Source of the DNA: Platycnemis pennipes
Lineage: Eukaryota > Arthropoda > Insecta > Odonata > Platycnemididae
Length of the DNA stretch: 64,000 nucleotides
Assembly: GCA_933228895.1 (NCBI GenBank)
Contig: OW121846.1
Coordinates: 47,944,107-48,008,106 of the forward strand
Reading direction: 5' to 3'
Both the position numbers and the translations under genes were made by a program. A model generated the notes under the pieces. That model was not told the DNA's origin. It did no database searches and saw only the letters and a program-made list of their open reading frames with translations. Each line of letters opens with the position of its first letter. Positions within the stretch are counted from its first letter, which is position 1. Positions 1-37,442 of the stretch are shown piece by piece.

Positions 1-30
1 AGACTCCAGAGAGAAGGAGAAATAGGCAGT

Positions 31-1698
31 TTGTACTCAAAGGTTAGAATGTTATCGGGAATCAAGACATGGAAAACGGTCCCGTGCATCAAAGACAGAA
101 AGGGAAATTTAGCAATGGAGCCAGAGGAGATCCAACGTCGTTGGAGGGAATATGTTGAGGAACTGTATGATAGCAAAAATAGGCCTAGCAACTTGGACAT
201 AGAAGAGGAAAAGGACGTAGATCAGGATGACGTGGGCCCCGGAATACTGGATAGTGAGATAGAGAAGGCACTGCGAGAAATGAAGGCAGGTAAAGCGGTG
301 GGGGTTGATAGCATCCCAGCTGAGCTTCTGAAAAACCTAGGAAAAGGGGGAAGGGACAGATTTTATGAACTTGTTCGTAGAATATACGAGGAGGGGGCTT
401 GGCCAGAGGATTTTGTAAAAACTGTGCTGATACCTATACCGAAAAAGAGGGTGACAAAGGAATGTGAAGACTATAGAACAATAAGTTTGATTTCTCATGC
501 GGCAAAGGTAGTGCTTAGAATCATCAATAGGAGAATGGAAAAGAGAGCAAATGAATTCCTAGGCGAGGATCAGTTTGGATTTCGGAAGGGGAGGGCCACT
601 CGGGATGCGATTGCAGTGATGAGAATACTAGTGGAAAGAAATCTAGAATACAATCAGGACGTATTCGCGTGCTTTGTTGATTTCAAAAAGGCGTTCGACA
701 GAGTGAGGTGGGACAAGTTAATGGAAATATTGCGGAAGATAGGAGTAGACTGGAGAGACAGGAGACTGATCCGGAATTTATATATGGCGCAGAAGGCGCA
801 AGTGAGAGTAGCAGATGGAGAATCGGATTGGGCAACAATAGGGAGGGGAGTTAGGCAGGGCTGTCCTTTATCGCCGGTACTTTTCAACGTATACTCGGAG
901 GAAATGGTGAGAAAGGCTTGGGATGAACTGGAGGCTGGAGTAAAGGTCGGGGGGAAATTGATAAAAGGGGAAATTGATAAAATCAGTGAAGTTTGCGGAT
1001 GACCAAGCGCTAGTATGCCAGTCTGCCCGTGGCTTGCAAAAAATTCTGGATGCGTTGCAGGGACAGTGCGAAAGATACGGATGAAGATAAACCAGAAGAA
1101 AACGAAAGTAATGAGGTTTTCAAGAACAAAAAGGGCCAGTATAGCGATAAAAGTGGGAGGTCAGAAGCTAGAGCAGGTAGAGCAATTTAGCTATCTAGGT
1201 AGTGTGTTGGAAGAAAAAGGGTATAGCAGCATTGAAGTGAGAAGGAGAATTGCATTGGCAAAAGAAGCCTTTACTCGTAGGCGTGAGCTAATGACAGGGG
1301 CCTTGAGTAGGGAAGTGAAGAAAAGACTAGTGAAAAGTTTAATATGGAGCGTTGCACTATATGGGGCGGAAACGTGGGCTTTGCGAAAGGAAGATGAAAA
1401 TGGACTTAGGGCTTTTGAAATGTGGGTGTGGAGAAGGATGGAGAAGATAAAGTGGGTCGAAAGGAAGACGAACGATGAAGTGCTAGAATTGGTAGGAGAG
1501 GAAAGAAATTTGATAGATGAAATTAGGAGAAGGCAGAAGGTGTGGATGGAAAAGGTAATAAAAGGGGATGGTGTTTTGAAGGAGGTGATTGAGGGAAGAG
1601 CGTTGGGTAAGCGGGGAAGAGGGAGAAGAAGAACGGGTAGCTTGGATGGAATGATAGGTGGCAGGAGGTATGAGGGGCTGAAGAGGGACATCGTGTGA
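31..1698 (+). pseudogene. LINE reverse transcriptase, frameshifted
   Basis: Frame 1 (31-1002) shows reverse transcriptase blocks in order: GKAVGVDSIPAELLK, the LIPIPKK segment, EDYRTISL, GFRKGRATRDAI, VDFKKAFDRV (catalytic Asp block) and GVRQGCPLSPVLFN. The next block, KFADDQ, carries the catalytic Asp pair but is read in frame 2 (from 989). The connection region SYLGSVLEEKGYSSIEV and WSVALYGAETW, plus a basic tail, returns to frame 1 from about 1081 to 1698. There are thus two frameshifts. The first is explained by a 16-bp tandem duplication at 951-982; the second is near 1075-1081. Apart from these the frame is long and open, so inactivation looks fairly recent. Confidence 0.85.
951..982 (+). 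repeat. 16-bp perfect tandem duplication causing a frameshift
   Basis: The unit GGGGAAATTGATAAAA occurs twice in a row. Sixteen is not a multiple of three, so the second copy moves the reverse transcriptase from frame 1 to frame 2 just before the KFADD motif. Confidence 0.9.
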
Positions 1699-1770
1699 AA
1701 TTTAGGGGGCGGGAAGAATTAAATGTCCATTTAAACCTACCTTCACCAGTAGAATACTTATAATAAATAC

Positions 1771-3225
1771 TATGAGAGATTCATTAGCTATAACATAAAT
1801 TGTGCATGAAGGAATTGCAACAGATTACATCAAAAATTTCTTATGCCAACTTTCTGATACTGTTCAAGTGAACTGTATATAAAGGTAAAATAAGGAATTT
1901 ATGACTTTTGAATGCAAATGGTGTTTAAAGAAGTGAATTATTTTACTTGATAAGGAGATAAAAAAATAATATTTTCAACTCATATAAATATTAATGCGAA
2001 ACTAATTCCGTTGCCTCACATAACCTTTTTTTTCACTGATTCTGGAGGCTTACATCATTCGTTTGTGCGAGGTAATGTCGCGAAAATGTTTAAAACAGGA
2101 GTTTAAAAGAGTGACTAATTTAATTAACAGGTAAAAGAGCAAACTATGGGATGTCAGGGTGTTGCTTTAGCCTGGGAGGCTATCGCAAGCAAAGAGAAAC
2201 AAAATATCTGTTTAGATGATATGGGTAGCAATCTGCCTTCCTCGTTGTTTTCCCTGAAAGTAAAATTCAAATGGGTGATGGTAGGCGACGGATTAGTGCA
2301 CCTGTTTCCTTGAAATAAGAACTGAGATAGAGGTTTCGGAGAACATGCTAAAAGAGTACCTATGTGAGGAGAGTAGCACTGGAAGCTAAAGACAGGACGA
2401 GCTTTGTGAATTATTCTCAGAGGCCAGGTGCCACTCTTCATATATTCTAAGGCTGTGGTCACTCCTGGGCGAAGCAAATAGCGATATGCACAGGCAAAGA
2501 GTTGGTATACTGTTAATATTGGTGACAAGAAGATGAATGAGAAGTCGTCGTCCATTCGGTGAAGTCGTAAACTCAGCGCCATATGGAAGAGAATTCTTCG
2601 TCCACCACCTGAGGGAGAGCCCTCTAAACACCGAGGGCCAGGATGAGTCACCACCTCATGACAGCGGGACAAGAGGGGATGCGAGAGACAATGCCAAACA
2701 AGGCCAAGGGAGGGGGGGGCATGTCTCTCAATAAATAGCCGAGATGCTACTTCTTTTTAGGTTTTTACCCTGATGATGCGGCCTGCAATGGATGCAAAAG
2801 CTGGGATGACAAAGCTCCACACGCGGTGGCTCCCGAAAGAGACAACTGGATATTCTCCACGCTGAGAAAGCCTACGCTCCACTTTGGATTTGACATTTTA
2901 CCCAGAGATTTTCTTTAATTCAGCAGAAATGTTTAAGTATTGCTTCCACTGCTTTGGGTGAGTTGCGATTAGATGACATAGATACTGTTGTTCAGATACC
3001 ATGAGGTCTAAGGGAAGTTGTTCACCTACCATCATAATGCAAATTAGAGTAGTTGGGATAGAAAATTAAAATAATAACTATAAGATTGGCTACATAAAAC
3101 AGAAACAGAGAGATAACAGATTTAACTTTTTTCTTGAACTTGAAAAGTGTACACCTCAACTTAAACTCATTAGTTTAAGAAGTAGTTCAAACTCTTAACA
3201 CATATTTTGAGAGTCTGAATAAAAA
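1771..3225. other. No gene; repeat-derived sequence
   Basis: No coding exon is recognised here; in particular the missing ADK C-terminal exons were looked for and not found. Around 2150-2740 the minus strand is open for 172 codons, but the peptide matches no family known to me. Part of it (about 2490-2560) resembles the stretch at about 42510-42560, suggesting a dispersed repeat. Confidence 0.5.
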
Positions 3226-3360
3226 GTAGCTGGCAGCTACTTCTTATGAGTAGCTGTAAAGCAGCTGCTACCCTTTTTTCAATTTGTAGCTAATAGAGTA
3301 GCAGCTACATTTTTGACAAAGTAGCTAGCTACAAATTTTTTTATAGCTGGCCCATCCCTG
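3226..3360 (-). mobile_element. hAT-like terminus with GTAGCT subterminal repeats
   Basis: Read on the minus strand from 3360, the sequence opens with CAGGGATGGGC, a typical hAT terminal motif. The adjoining 130 bp carry many GTAGCT/AGCTAC words, several as palindromes such as GTAGCTAGCTAC. Such clusters are typical of hAT subterminal transposase-binding sites. No partner end with an 8-bp duplication was found to the left, so it may be a lone end or a badly decayed copy. Confidence 0.55.
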
Positions 3361-3576
3361 ATGCAGAGTGATTTTCACTCTCTCATCACATAAAATGGAC
3401 CAGTTTTCACAAACCTAGCAAGGTAATGATGTTATGCATATATACCATACAACACAAACATGCCTTAGAGCAGCGAAACTATACATTAGGCTTTGCTTTT
3501 ATGACCTTTATGAATATGAGTTTGCAAAAGTAAGGTTTATATGAGTACTAAACAGGTTGAAAATGTCATTCATCTA

Positions 3577-30854
<27,278 letters not shown>

Positions 30855-31454
30855 AATGCTAGAGGCGCGAACCTATTACTCCAACGATTCAAATACATTA
30901 ACAGACGCGACCCGAAGATAACCCTTTCACTTATCTAGAGCAGTCGGCATGGAACTTCAGCACAAAGGTTCCGCTGGTTCCGCAAGTTCGGAACAAATTC
31001 GCAAAGATACCCCAAATTTGTCTCAATATTGCCTACATCTAGGCGAACAGTGTTGCCATTCTTGGAAGTTGAATTATTTAATGGAAGACGTAAAGTTGGC
31101 TAGTATCGAAGTTCGCCTATTTAAATGTCGTACGGAGCGAAAATTATATTTGGCGTAACGTTAGAAGAGGAGTCTATGATCAAATCGCCAGCTTTCTCTT
31201 GCGTCACATAAGCTTTGGAATTTGTCCAGTTGTGTCCTCACTGCTTTACCTCGGAATCTCCTTTTTTCTTGGCACGGTAGATAAGTATGTGGTAGGAACG
31301 GGTAATTAGATGCCTATGAAACGTCTCTGGTTTTTCAAATTAAAAACAAGGTCAATAAATTGCAATGTTATCGTATTCTTCTAAGTCTGAGACGACCTTT
31401 TTTGACAAAATATCAACATTAAATATTATGACTCTTCTTGGATTTGAATATGAT
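30855..31454. other. Presumed ADK 5' UTR and promoter region
   Basis: The 600 bp right of the ADK start codon contain GC-richer patches (30870-31160) than the introns, as expected for a promoter. No TATA box or convincing initiator was recognised. A 69-codon plus-strand frame at 30949-31158 has no recognisable family. Confidence 0.4.
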
Positions 31455-31680
31455 GAATAAATTTAATAATAATAATAATATTTATTTGCCTAGCGACCTT
31501 GTCCCAGTTTACAAAGAGTAGTATGCTTGTACAAGATATAAGGCAAATCAATAAAAAAGAGATCATTACAGAGATTAATGCAAGTATTACAAGTAGTAAT
31601 GTATGTTTATTCATGAGGACATATTCGAGATACAAATCAAAAAAAGACAATACCAACTGTTGAAATATTATTTTTGCAGG
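31455..31680 (-). mobile_element. LINE 3' end on the minus strand, TTA-repeat tail
   Basis: Read on the minus strand the segment ends in GCAAATAAATATTATTATTA, a simple-repeat tail typical of CR1/Jockey-type LINE 3' ends. The preceding 200 bp would be 3' UTR. No coding match remains. Confidence 0.45.
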
Positions 31681-31789
31681 GTTAATAATAATTCAGGGGG
31701 TCAGAAACGGACCAACGGCCTCCTCGTGGCGTCCCTGGAAATAGCTTCGGCCGGCTAATGGTGGCCGTCTGCCTGTGGGGTTAACCTCC

Positions 31790-32518
31790 CCACTCCCGGA
31801 AATCCGTGGTTCCGAAGAATTCCAGTAATGCCACCACAGAGTATACATACTCTGTGTATACAGAGTATACACAGAGTATATATATAGTATATATACTCTG
31901 TGATGCCACCCACAACCGGATGAGGGTCCTAGTATTACCCAAGCTACCCAAGCCTAATATTTCGATTTTTAAAAGATGTTTTCTTTATATTGGCCCTAAA
32001 TCATTCAACGAACTTCCGCGCCCACTTAAAACAAAGTCAAGTTTACCTACCTTCCTTAATAATTTGAAACATTGGCTCCTTAGTTTCGAAAATGTGGAAT
32101 ACTTACTAATGTAGCTATTTTGCTTTGCTCAACTTTGATCTACTGATTTGAATTATTCTGTATTCTTGTATTATAACCTTTTTTACTCTATTTTGGAATA
32201 TTCTGTATTCTTGTATTATAACCGTTTTGATCTTCCTAAATTTCTATATATATGTATGTGTATATGTATATATTGTGCTAATTTTTTGTTCTCAATTTAT
32301 CCATATTTTTTGGTTACATTTTGTTAAATTTTCTTATTTTTTATATTATTATTACGCCTTGTTTTGGAATGTTAAGCATTCAAATTCTAACACTTTAGTT
32401 TCCGATGGTAGCTTTTTTCAGGTTGATCCTTGTAAGCTACCTAAAGCTCAATTATTTATTCATTGTACAAATTATGTATGAGTTTTGAGCATTAAATATC
32501 TATCTATCTATCTAGTAG
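31790..32518 (+). mobile_element. CR1/Jockey-like LINE 3' fragment, TCTA-repeat tail
   Basis: The frame ending at 32114 closes with CFLYIGPKSFNELPRPLK and TFLNNLKHWLLSFE. These are the usual last residues of CR1/Jockey-type ORF2 proteins (Gly-Pro, Phe-Asn-x-Leu-Pro, then Phe-x3-Leu-Lys). About 390 bp of AT-rich 3' UTR follow, ending in ATTAAATATCTATCTATC at about 32491-32517. A 67-bp palindromic insert with an 8-bp duplication interrupts it at 31836-31902. The GC-rich block at 31690-31800 just upstream is not identified. Confidence 0.6.
31836..31902. mobile_element. 67-bp palindromic insert with 8-bp target duplication
   Basis: ATGCCACC at 31828-31835 and again at 31903-31910 flanks a 67-bp stretch made almost only of CAGAGTATA words and their complements (ACAGAGTATA start, TATACTCTGTG end). 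Removing the insert and one ATGCCACC restores an uninterrupted LINE reading, so it is a genuine later insertion. The 8-bp duplication suggests a hAT-type source. Confidence 0.7.
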
Positions 32519-32537
32519 AGTTGGGTGTGGCAAATCT

Positions 32538-32993
32538 ATGCCATCTAAAAAGGGAGCTCCCATGGAGTGGACGGACACCCTGAGGGGAGACCTTCTAGCC
32601 TGCCATGCTGCCAGTGAGCCAATTCGCAGGGGATACATGGCGAGGATGCACTCTTTGTGGCGTGAGATGCATCCTGAATATAACCATCTGTCGCAACAGA
32701 ATCTGCACGACTACGCCAATCACCTGTGCAAGAAAATGACACGCCAACCGCAAGGTCAGAGTAGTACACCACCGGCCAAGGCACTTTCTCCTACAAAGGC
32801 AGATGAAGCTCCTACTGCCGGGGCTTCCGCCGATCTTTTGGTGAAGGGAGACGAGCCGAAGGCCGATTCTGATCTACTAAAGCGGTTGGAAATCTCGATA
32901 AACTACAATGAGACGACTACCAGGCAGAGAAATATTCATCAAAAAATTTCTCTGCGGGACCAGCAGCTGTCCCAGTTCAATGGCATCGTATAA
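32538..32993 (+). pseudogene. RLE-type LINE ORF, N-terminal part
   Basis: The 151-residue frame has no enzyme motif. It resembles the N-terminal linker of RLE-type LINE proteins: a basic MPSKKG start, a segment RMHSLWREMHPEYNHLSQQNL like the family's Leu-Trp, Pro-Glu and Gln-Asn-Leu pattern, a Pro/Ala-rich linker, and an LLKRLE stretch. It stops shortly before the fold-back repeat at 33031. Confidence 0.5.
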
Positions 32994-33030
32994 TTGGTTT
33001 TGAAGGAAACGTGCAGCCTCTGAAAAATAC

Positions 33031-33243
33031 TTCAAAGTAAAATAAAATACTATGTATATTCCACACTAATTTATTCACCGTGTTTCGTCTACTTCGTAAA
33101 AATTTTCAGGGTCTGAAACTCGGGTTTCGTCCACTCCGTAGGCATATTCAGACCCTGAAAATGTTTACGGAGTATACCAAACCCGGGTCGGTGAATTAAA
33201 TCAGCGTGGAATATACATAGTATTTTATTTTACCTTTACGTAA
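33031..33243. repeat. Fold-back MITE inside the LINE
   Basis: The arms are near-complementary: the left begins about 33031 with AAAGTAAAATAAAATACTAT and the right ends about 33243 with ATAGTATTTTATTTTACCTTT. Both arms carry TATATTCCAC, CACCG and TTTTCAGGGTCTGA words inwards. It interrupts the LINE between two coding remnants. No clear target duplication was seen. Confidence 0.7.
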
Positions 33244-33303
33244 AGAAGCAGTTCCACCAAGTTACGTCTGAAACTGTGCAGTTTACTCTAGTAAATAGAA
33301 TGC

Positions 33304-33619
33304 GTGGTATATGCTGCCGCCACATTGTTGGCCTCTCCCCCAGTGTCTGCCACTTGGGAGACGAAGGCAGCATATAGGCTGAAACAGCTTAATGCCAAAA
33401 TCACGCTGGCCAGACAACAGGTGTTGAGATATCAGTGTGTGTTGGACTACCTTTCCTCCGGTCGGGTCTTTACACCGAAGGTCAAGCGCATTGCGCGTGC
33501 AATCCGGAGAGACCACCACACACTGAACAAAAGAGTGCTGCTTATCCTTAAGCAGCACGAGGTGGATCGAGTGCGGGCACTTACAACGGCACGGAAGAAG
33601 TTGGTCAAGAGGACCAACG
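33304..33619 (+). pseudogene. RLE-type LINE ORF, middle part, cut by Transib
   Basis: The frame reads a Lys/Arg-rich helical region (VYAAATLLA, then YRLKQLNAKITLARQQVL) of the type that precedes reverse transcriptase in RLE LINEs. It runs straight into the Transib end at 33620, with Lys-Arg-Thr-Asn as its last LINE residues. Homologous reading resumes at 37443 after the 5-bp duplication. Confidence 0.6.
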
Positions 33620-34580
33620 CACAGTGGTCGGAAATCGAAAATACCTGGCCAAAATTCAAAAAGTGATTTTTTCAAGCCAGGAAGCTGAAACTTTGCATTA
33701 ATATTCTCAAAAGACCTGGGCATGCGATGATGCAAAGCATTTTCCTTAGTACACAACACTTAACAATTAGCATGAGGTCAAAGTTGCACAAATTTCGCAA
33801 AAATTGTCTACACTCGATTTTCTCACGAAATCTTCAAAATCAAGCCCTTACCTAAGCATTATGTGTAAAGAATTGGAATAAAAAGTCATTTAATTAGATG
33901 AAACAGTTTTTTGACTTTGTTCTCATGTAGTCTGCTTACATTTTTGTAATTATTTACCAAAGATATTAAACAAAATGGCAGACCTTAATTTTTGGTCATT
34001 TTTTTCATATAGGTAGAGAAATAGTTAATTGCACCACCGAGCATCACAAAGTAACTTATATGGGGAAACTCTACAAAGCTTCCACAGTGGGAATCCGATG
34101 AGTGATGCTGCGACCGTTTGCGACGCCGAATTTCACATCAGTTTTTCGATCGCGCGGTCGAGTTGGTTGAACCCGCCTGCAGCCTGGAGTAACGTGGCGC
34201 GGCAAGTGTGTGGACTGGATTGTAGCCGCATCCACTCCGCTTTGGAGATTTTCGAGATACAAACATTGACAAGATCCTCCATGCATTATATTTTGCAGCA
34301 ATCGCGGAAAAAATTACGCATTTTAACACATGGGGTAAAGGTCTAGGAGGTACTGAAAAACTTCTTTCTTCGGGTGCACCGCGGGAGTTTCTCTTCTTAC
34401 CAACTTGACATCGCCTACCGACGAATACGTACACTTTTAACGGAGACAGCATGCATACCACACAGGACTATTGTCTCTTCGAGGCCACCAACCCACAGCT
34501 GGTGTCGCACGGCTGCAATTCCCCGCCCCCTGCACTGAGGTTGGGCGTTCGGCGAAGGGTCCGTTTTATGACACCGCGGA
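33620..34580 (+). repeat. Transib left arm, 961-bp inverted repeat
   Basis: This is the reverse complement of 36477-37437. Identity was checked by eye across long stretches, and the translated short frames of the two arms are the same. No known protein is encoded; its 76-107 codon frames overlap on both strands and are probably chance. The arm ends at GACACCGCGGA, after which the two sides diverge. Confidence 0.9.
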
Positions 34581-34904
34581 TCCCTTTACGCTTTTACTTG
34601 TGGATATTTTTGGGAAAACGTTCCTAATCTCCAACGAAATGCACCATAGGGTTCAGTTTCATTTTGGTAGTGGTACGAAGCATTAGATTTTGAAACTTCA
34701 GCTCGGATTTCACTCGTGTTGGTGTCAGAATTGGATCTCCCGAAATTATCTCTACAACTCGTAATGGTGAGGATACATTGCTAACCACTTCAAGATTCCT
34801 CCCTTTTTCAAGGTATGTGTACTCTATTAGGACAAGCTAATGTCTTTTTAAATATTTTATTTTTAATAATCTTTTTGGCGTTTTTTTAATCTTTAATTTT
34901 TGAG

Positions 34905-36202
34905 GACTCATGTGAAGTTAAACTTCAAAGTCTCCTAGATCATACAGCATTGCGTATCTTGGAATGCATTTCCAGAGATTCAACAACCGCGCATAATATA
35001 AATTGTACATTAATTTGTAAATATGGTTTTGACGGAAACCTAGGCCATTCCTGGTATAAGCAAAGATGGCACCAAGAATCGATGTCGGATGAATTCTTGT
35101 TCATCAGCTCCCTGGTGCCACTGGGTTTAGTGAGCGACGAGACAGGTAACAATGACAAAGAATAATAGATGTTTTCCGCAATCTCTTGTAAAAACATTTA
35201 ATTATTACTCGCAATATTTTCTGATGTTTAAAGACATTTCCTTATACTTTAGGTGCAATTATTTGGATGAACCCTTGGCCATCGTCAACAAGATTCTGCC
35301 GCCCCATTCGCCTTCAATGGATCAAAGAGACGAAAGAAGTGGCGAAGGCAGAGGAAATGTATGTAAAGAGGCAATGTGATATTTTAAATGCATTCAAATG
35401 GAAAAACTACTCCATTAATTTTTCTCTGCTTCTCACCATGATAAACGGAAAGGTAAAACGTTTAAAATTGTCAAAAAACGACATAATTTAATTTTTATGT
35501 GTTAACTAAAAGAAAACGTCCAAATTAGGTATGCAACGCATTGACGGAGAGTGGCAGCATGAAATGCTATATTTGTGGGGAAAAAATTTCAAGTATGAAT
35601 AAATTTAATGAATTGGCCCAAAAATCAGTTAATAAGGGCACTAACAATTTTGGCATATCTACACTGCATTGTCATATAAGATTTTTTGAGTGTCTGTTGC
35701 ATGTATCTTATCGGATGGATTTCAAACTCTGGCAAGTAGGTAAAAAAGTGAACGAAATATTACTTTCTCATTCAAAAATATTTTATTGCAAAACTCACAC
35801 TCAGAACCTTCCAATAGGCACGTGGAGAATACAAAAAAATGCTTAAAGACAGGAAGATTCACCTGCAAAAGTCATTCAAAGTGATGATGGGGCTAAATGT
35901 GGATGTACCTAGACCCGGGTATGGTACATCGAATGACGGAAATACTGCCAGACGATTCTTCGATAATCCCGCACTATCTTCAGAAATAACAGTTGTGAAA
36001 GACATCTAATTTTCTGAATTCTTCATTAGAATTTGGTACACAACACTAGAGATGCTACATTGGAATTTCATTGCTTTAGGTTACCTTTGATTTCTTCTAA
36101 CAAATTTCTAATTTCATTACAGGAACCGACATAAACTTGATTAACGGATACTCTGTAATATTACAGGCAATATCATGTGGCCTGATGTGCATTATCGAGT
36201 GA
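34905..36202 (+). pseudogene. Transib (RAG1-like) transposase, spliced and decayed
   Basis: Five exons are inferred: 34905-35145, 35253-35452, 35529-35735, 35818-35992 and from 36123. Phases agree at every junction. Family blocks are KYGFDGNLGHSWYKQ (equivalent of the RAG1 CDG Asp600 motif), WPSSTRFCRPIR, MINGKVCNAL, CYICGEK, TLHCHIRFFECLLH, SNDGNTARRFFDNP and GYSVILQAIS. Three defects are visible. The MIDGK-type block, which should hold the second catalytic Asp (RAG1 Asp708), reads Asn (codon 35444-35446). The donor after 35992 reads TT instead of GT. The frame stops at 36200-36202 before the Glu-bearing region. The N terminus before 34905 is also unclear. The product would be inactive. Confidence 0.8.
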
Positions 36203-36476
36203 AAAAGAAAAAATACCTGATTTGTTCAGAGTGTGATGGCAGTGAATATTCGGATAGCGAATAGTAGAAATACAAGCAAAACTGAATTTTGTAGTGCATA
36301 TTTTGTTACATTTTAAGAAAAAGGATATATACATAATCATGATGAAATAGGGTATTGCAAATTATTTCTCTTCACAGTATTACTCCCTGGCACTGAATAA
36401 AAAATGACACTGACATTTAACATAACAAAAATAATTAAGCATCGGGATCGTAACCCCCCAGAATCCCCGACAACGT

Positions 36477-37437
36477 TCCGCGGTGTCATAAAACGGACCC
36501 TTCGCCGAACGCCCAACCTCAGTGCAGGGGGCGGGGAATTGCAGCCGTGCGACACCAGCTGTGGGTTGGTGGCCTCGAAGAGACAATAGTCCTGTGTGGT
36601 ATGCATGCTGTCTCCGTTAAAAGTGTACGTATTCGTCGGTAGGCGATGTCAAGTTGGTAAGAAGAGAAACTCCCGCGGTGCACCCGAAGAAAGAAGTTTT
36701 TCAGTACCTCCTAGACCTTTACCCCATGTGTTAAAATGCGTAATTTTTTCCGCGATTGCTGCAAAATATAATGCATGGAGGATCTTGTCAATGTTTGTAT
36801 CTCGAAAATCTCCAAAGCGGAGTGGATGCGGCTACAATCCAGTCCACACACTTGCCGCGCCACGTTACTCCAGGCTGCAGGCGGGTTCAACCAACTCGAC
36901 CGCGCGATCGAAAAACTGATGTGAAATTCGGCGTCGCAAACGGTCGCAGCATCACTCATCGGATTCCCACTGTGGAAGCTTTGTAGAGTTTCCCCATATA
37001 AGTTACTTTGTGATGCTCGGTGGTGCAATTAACTATTTCTCTACCTATATGAAAAAAATGACCAAAAATTAAGGTCTGCCATTTTGTTTAATATCTTTGG
37101 TAAATAATTACAAAAATGTAAGCAGACTACATGAGAACAAAGTCAAAAAACTGTTTCATCTAATTAAATGACTTTTTATTCCAATTCTTTACACATAATG
37201 CTTAGGTAAGGGCTTGATTTTGAAGATTTCGTGAGAAAATCGAGTGTAGACAATTTTTGCGAAATTTGTGCAACTTTGACCTCATGCTAATTGTTAAGTG
37301 TTGTGTACTAAGGAAAATGCTTTGCATCATCGCATGCCCAGGTCTTTTGAGAATATTAATGCAAAGTTTCAGCTTCCTGGCTTGAAAAAATCACTTTTTG
37401 AATTTTGGCCAGGTATTTTCGATTTCCGACCACTGTG
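36477..37437 (-). repeat. Transib right arm, 961-bp inverted repeat
   Basis: This is the inverted partner of the left arm, of equal length, so no insertion or deletion separates them. The outer end CCGACCACTGTG borders the second CAACG copy. Confidence 0.9.
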
Positions 37438-37442
37438 CAACG

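Larger units (their letters stand above)
1..1770 (+). mobile_element. RTE-like LINE, 3' portion, cut by window edge
   Basis: This is the reverse transcriptase part of a non-LTR retrotransposon of the RTE-like type common in arthropods. The clade was judged by eye. The endonuclease and 5' end lie outside the window. The 3' end is placed near an AATAAA-like stretch at about 1760. It sits on the strand opposite to ADK, either in its next intron or beyond the gene. Confidence 0.85.
33620..37437 (+). mobile_element. Transib DNA transposon with 961-bp inverted repeats
   Basis: The element starts CACAGTGGTCGG and ends with its exact complement, flanked by CAACG at 33615-33619 and 37438-37442. A 5-bp duplication and CAC-starting ends define Transib, the superfamily that gave rise to RAG1. 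The first seven bases equal the V(D)J heptamer. The arms (33620-34580 and 36477-37437) are each 961 bp and look identical wherever compared. The 1896-bp spacer encodes a broken Transib transposase. The family normally has much shorter inverted repeats. The element lies inside an RLE-type LINE. Confidence 0.88.

Noticed and set aside
2154..2672. 172-codon minus-strand frame
   Set aside because: Checked as a source of the missing ADK C terminus; no PfkB motif, and repeat-like composition.
33620..33665. Full V(D)J-type signal with nonamer behind the Transib heptamer
   Set aside because: Only the heptamer is exact; the A-rich stretch about 23 bases in does not convincingly match the nonamer.
34029..34346. 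Open frames of 76-107 codons in the Transib arms, present twice
   Set aside because: They overlap on both strands, have no family resemblance, and recur only because the arms are inverted copies.
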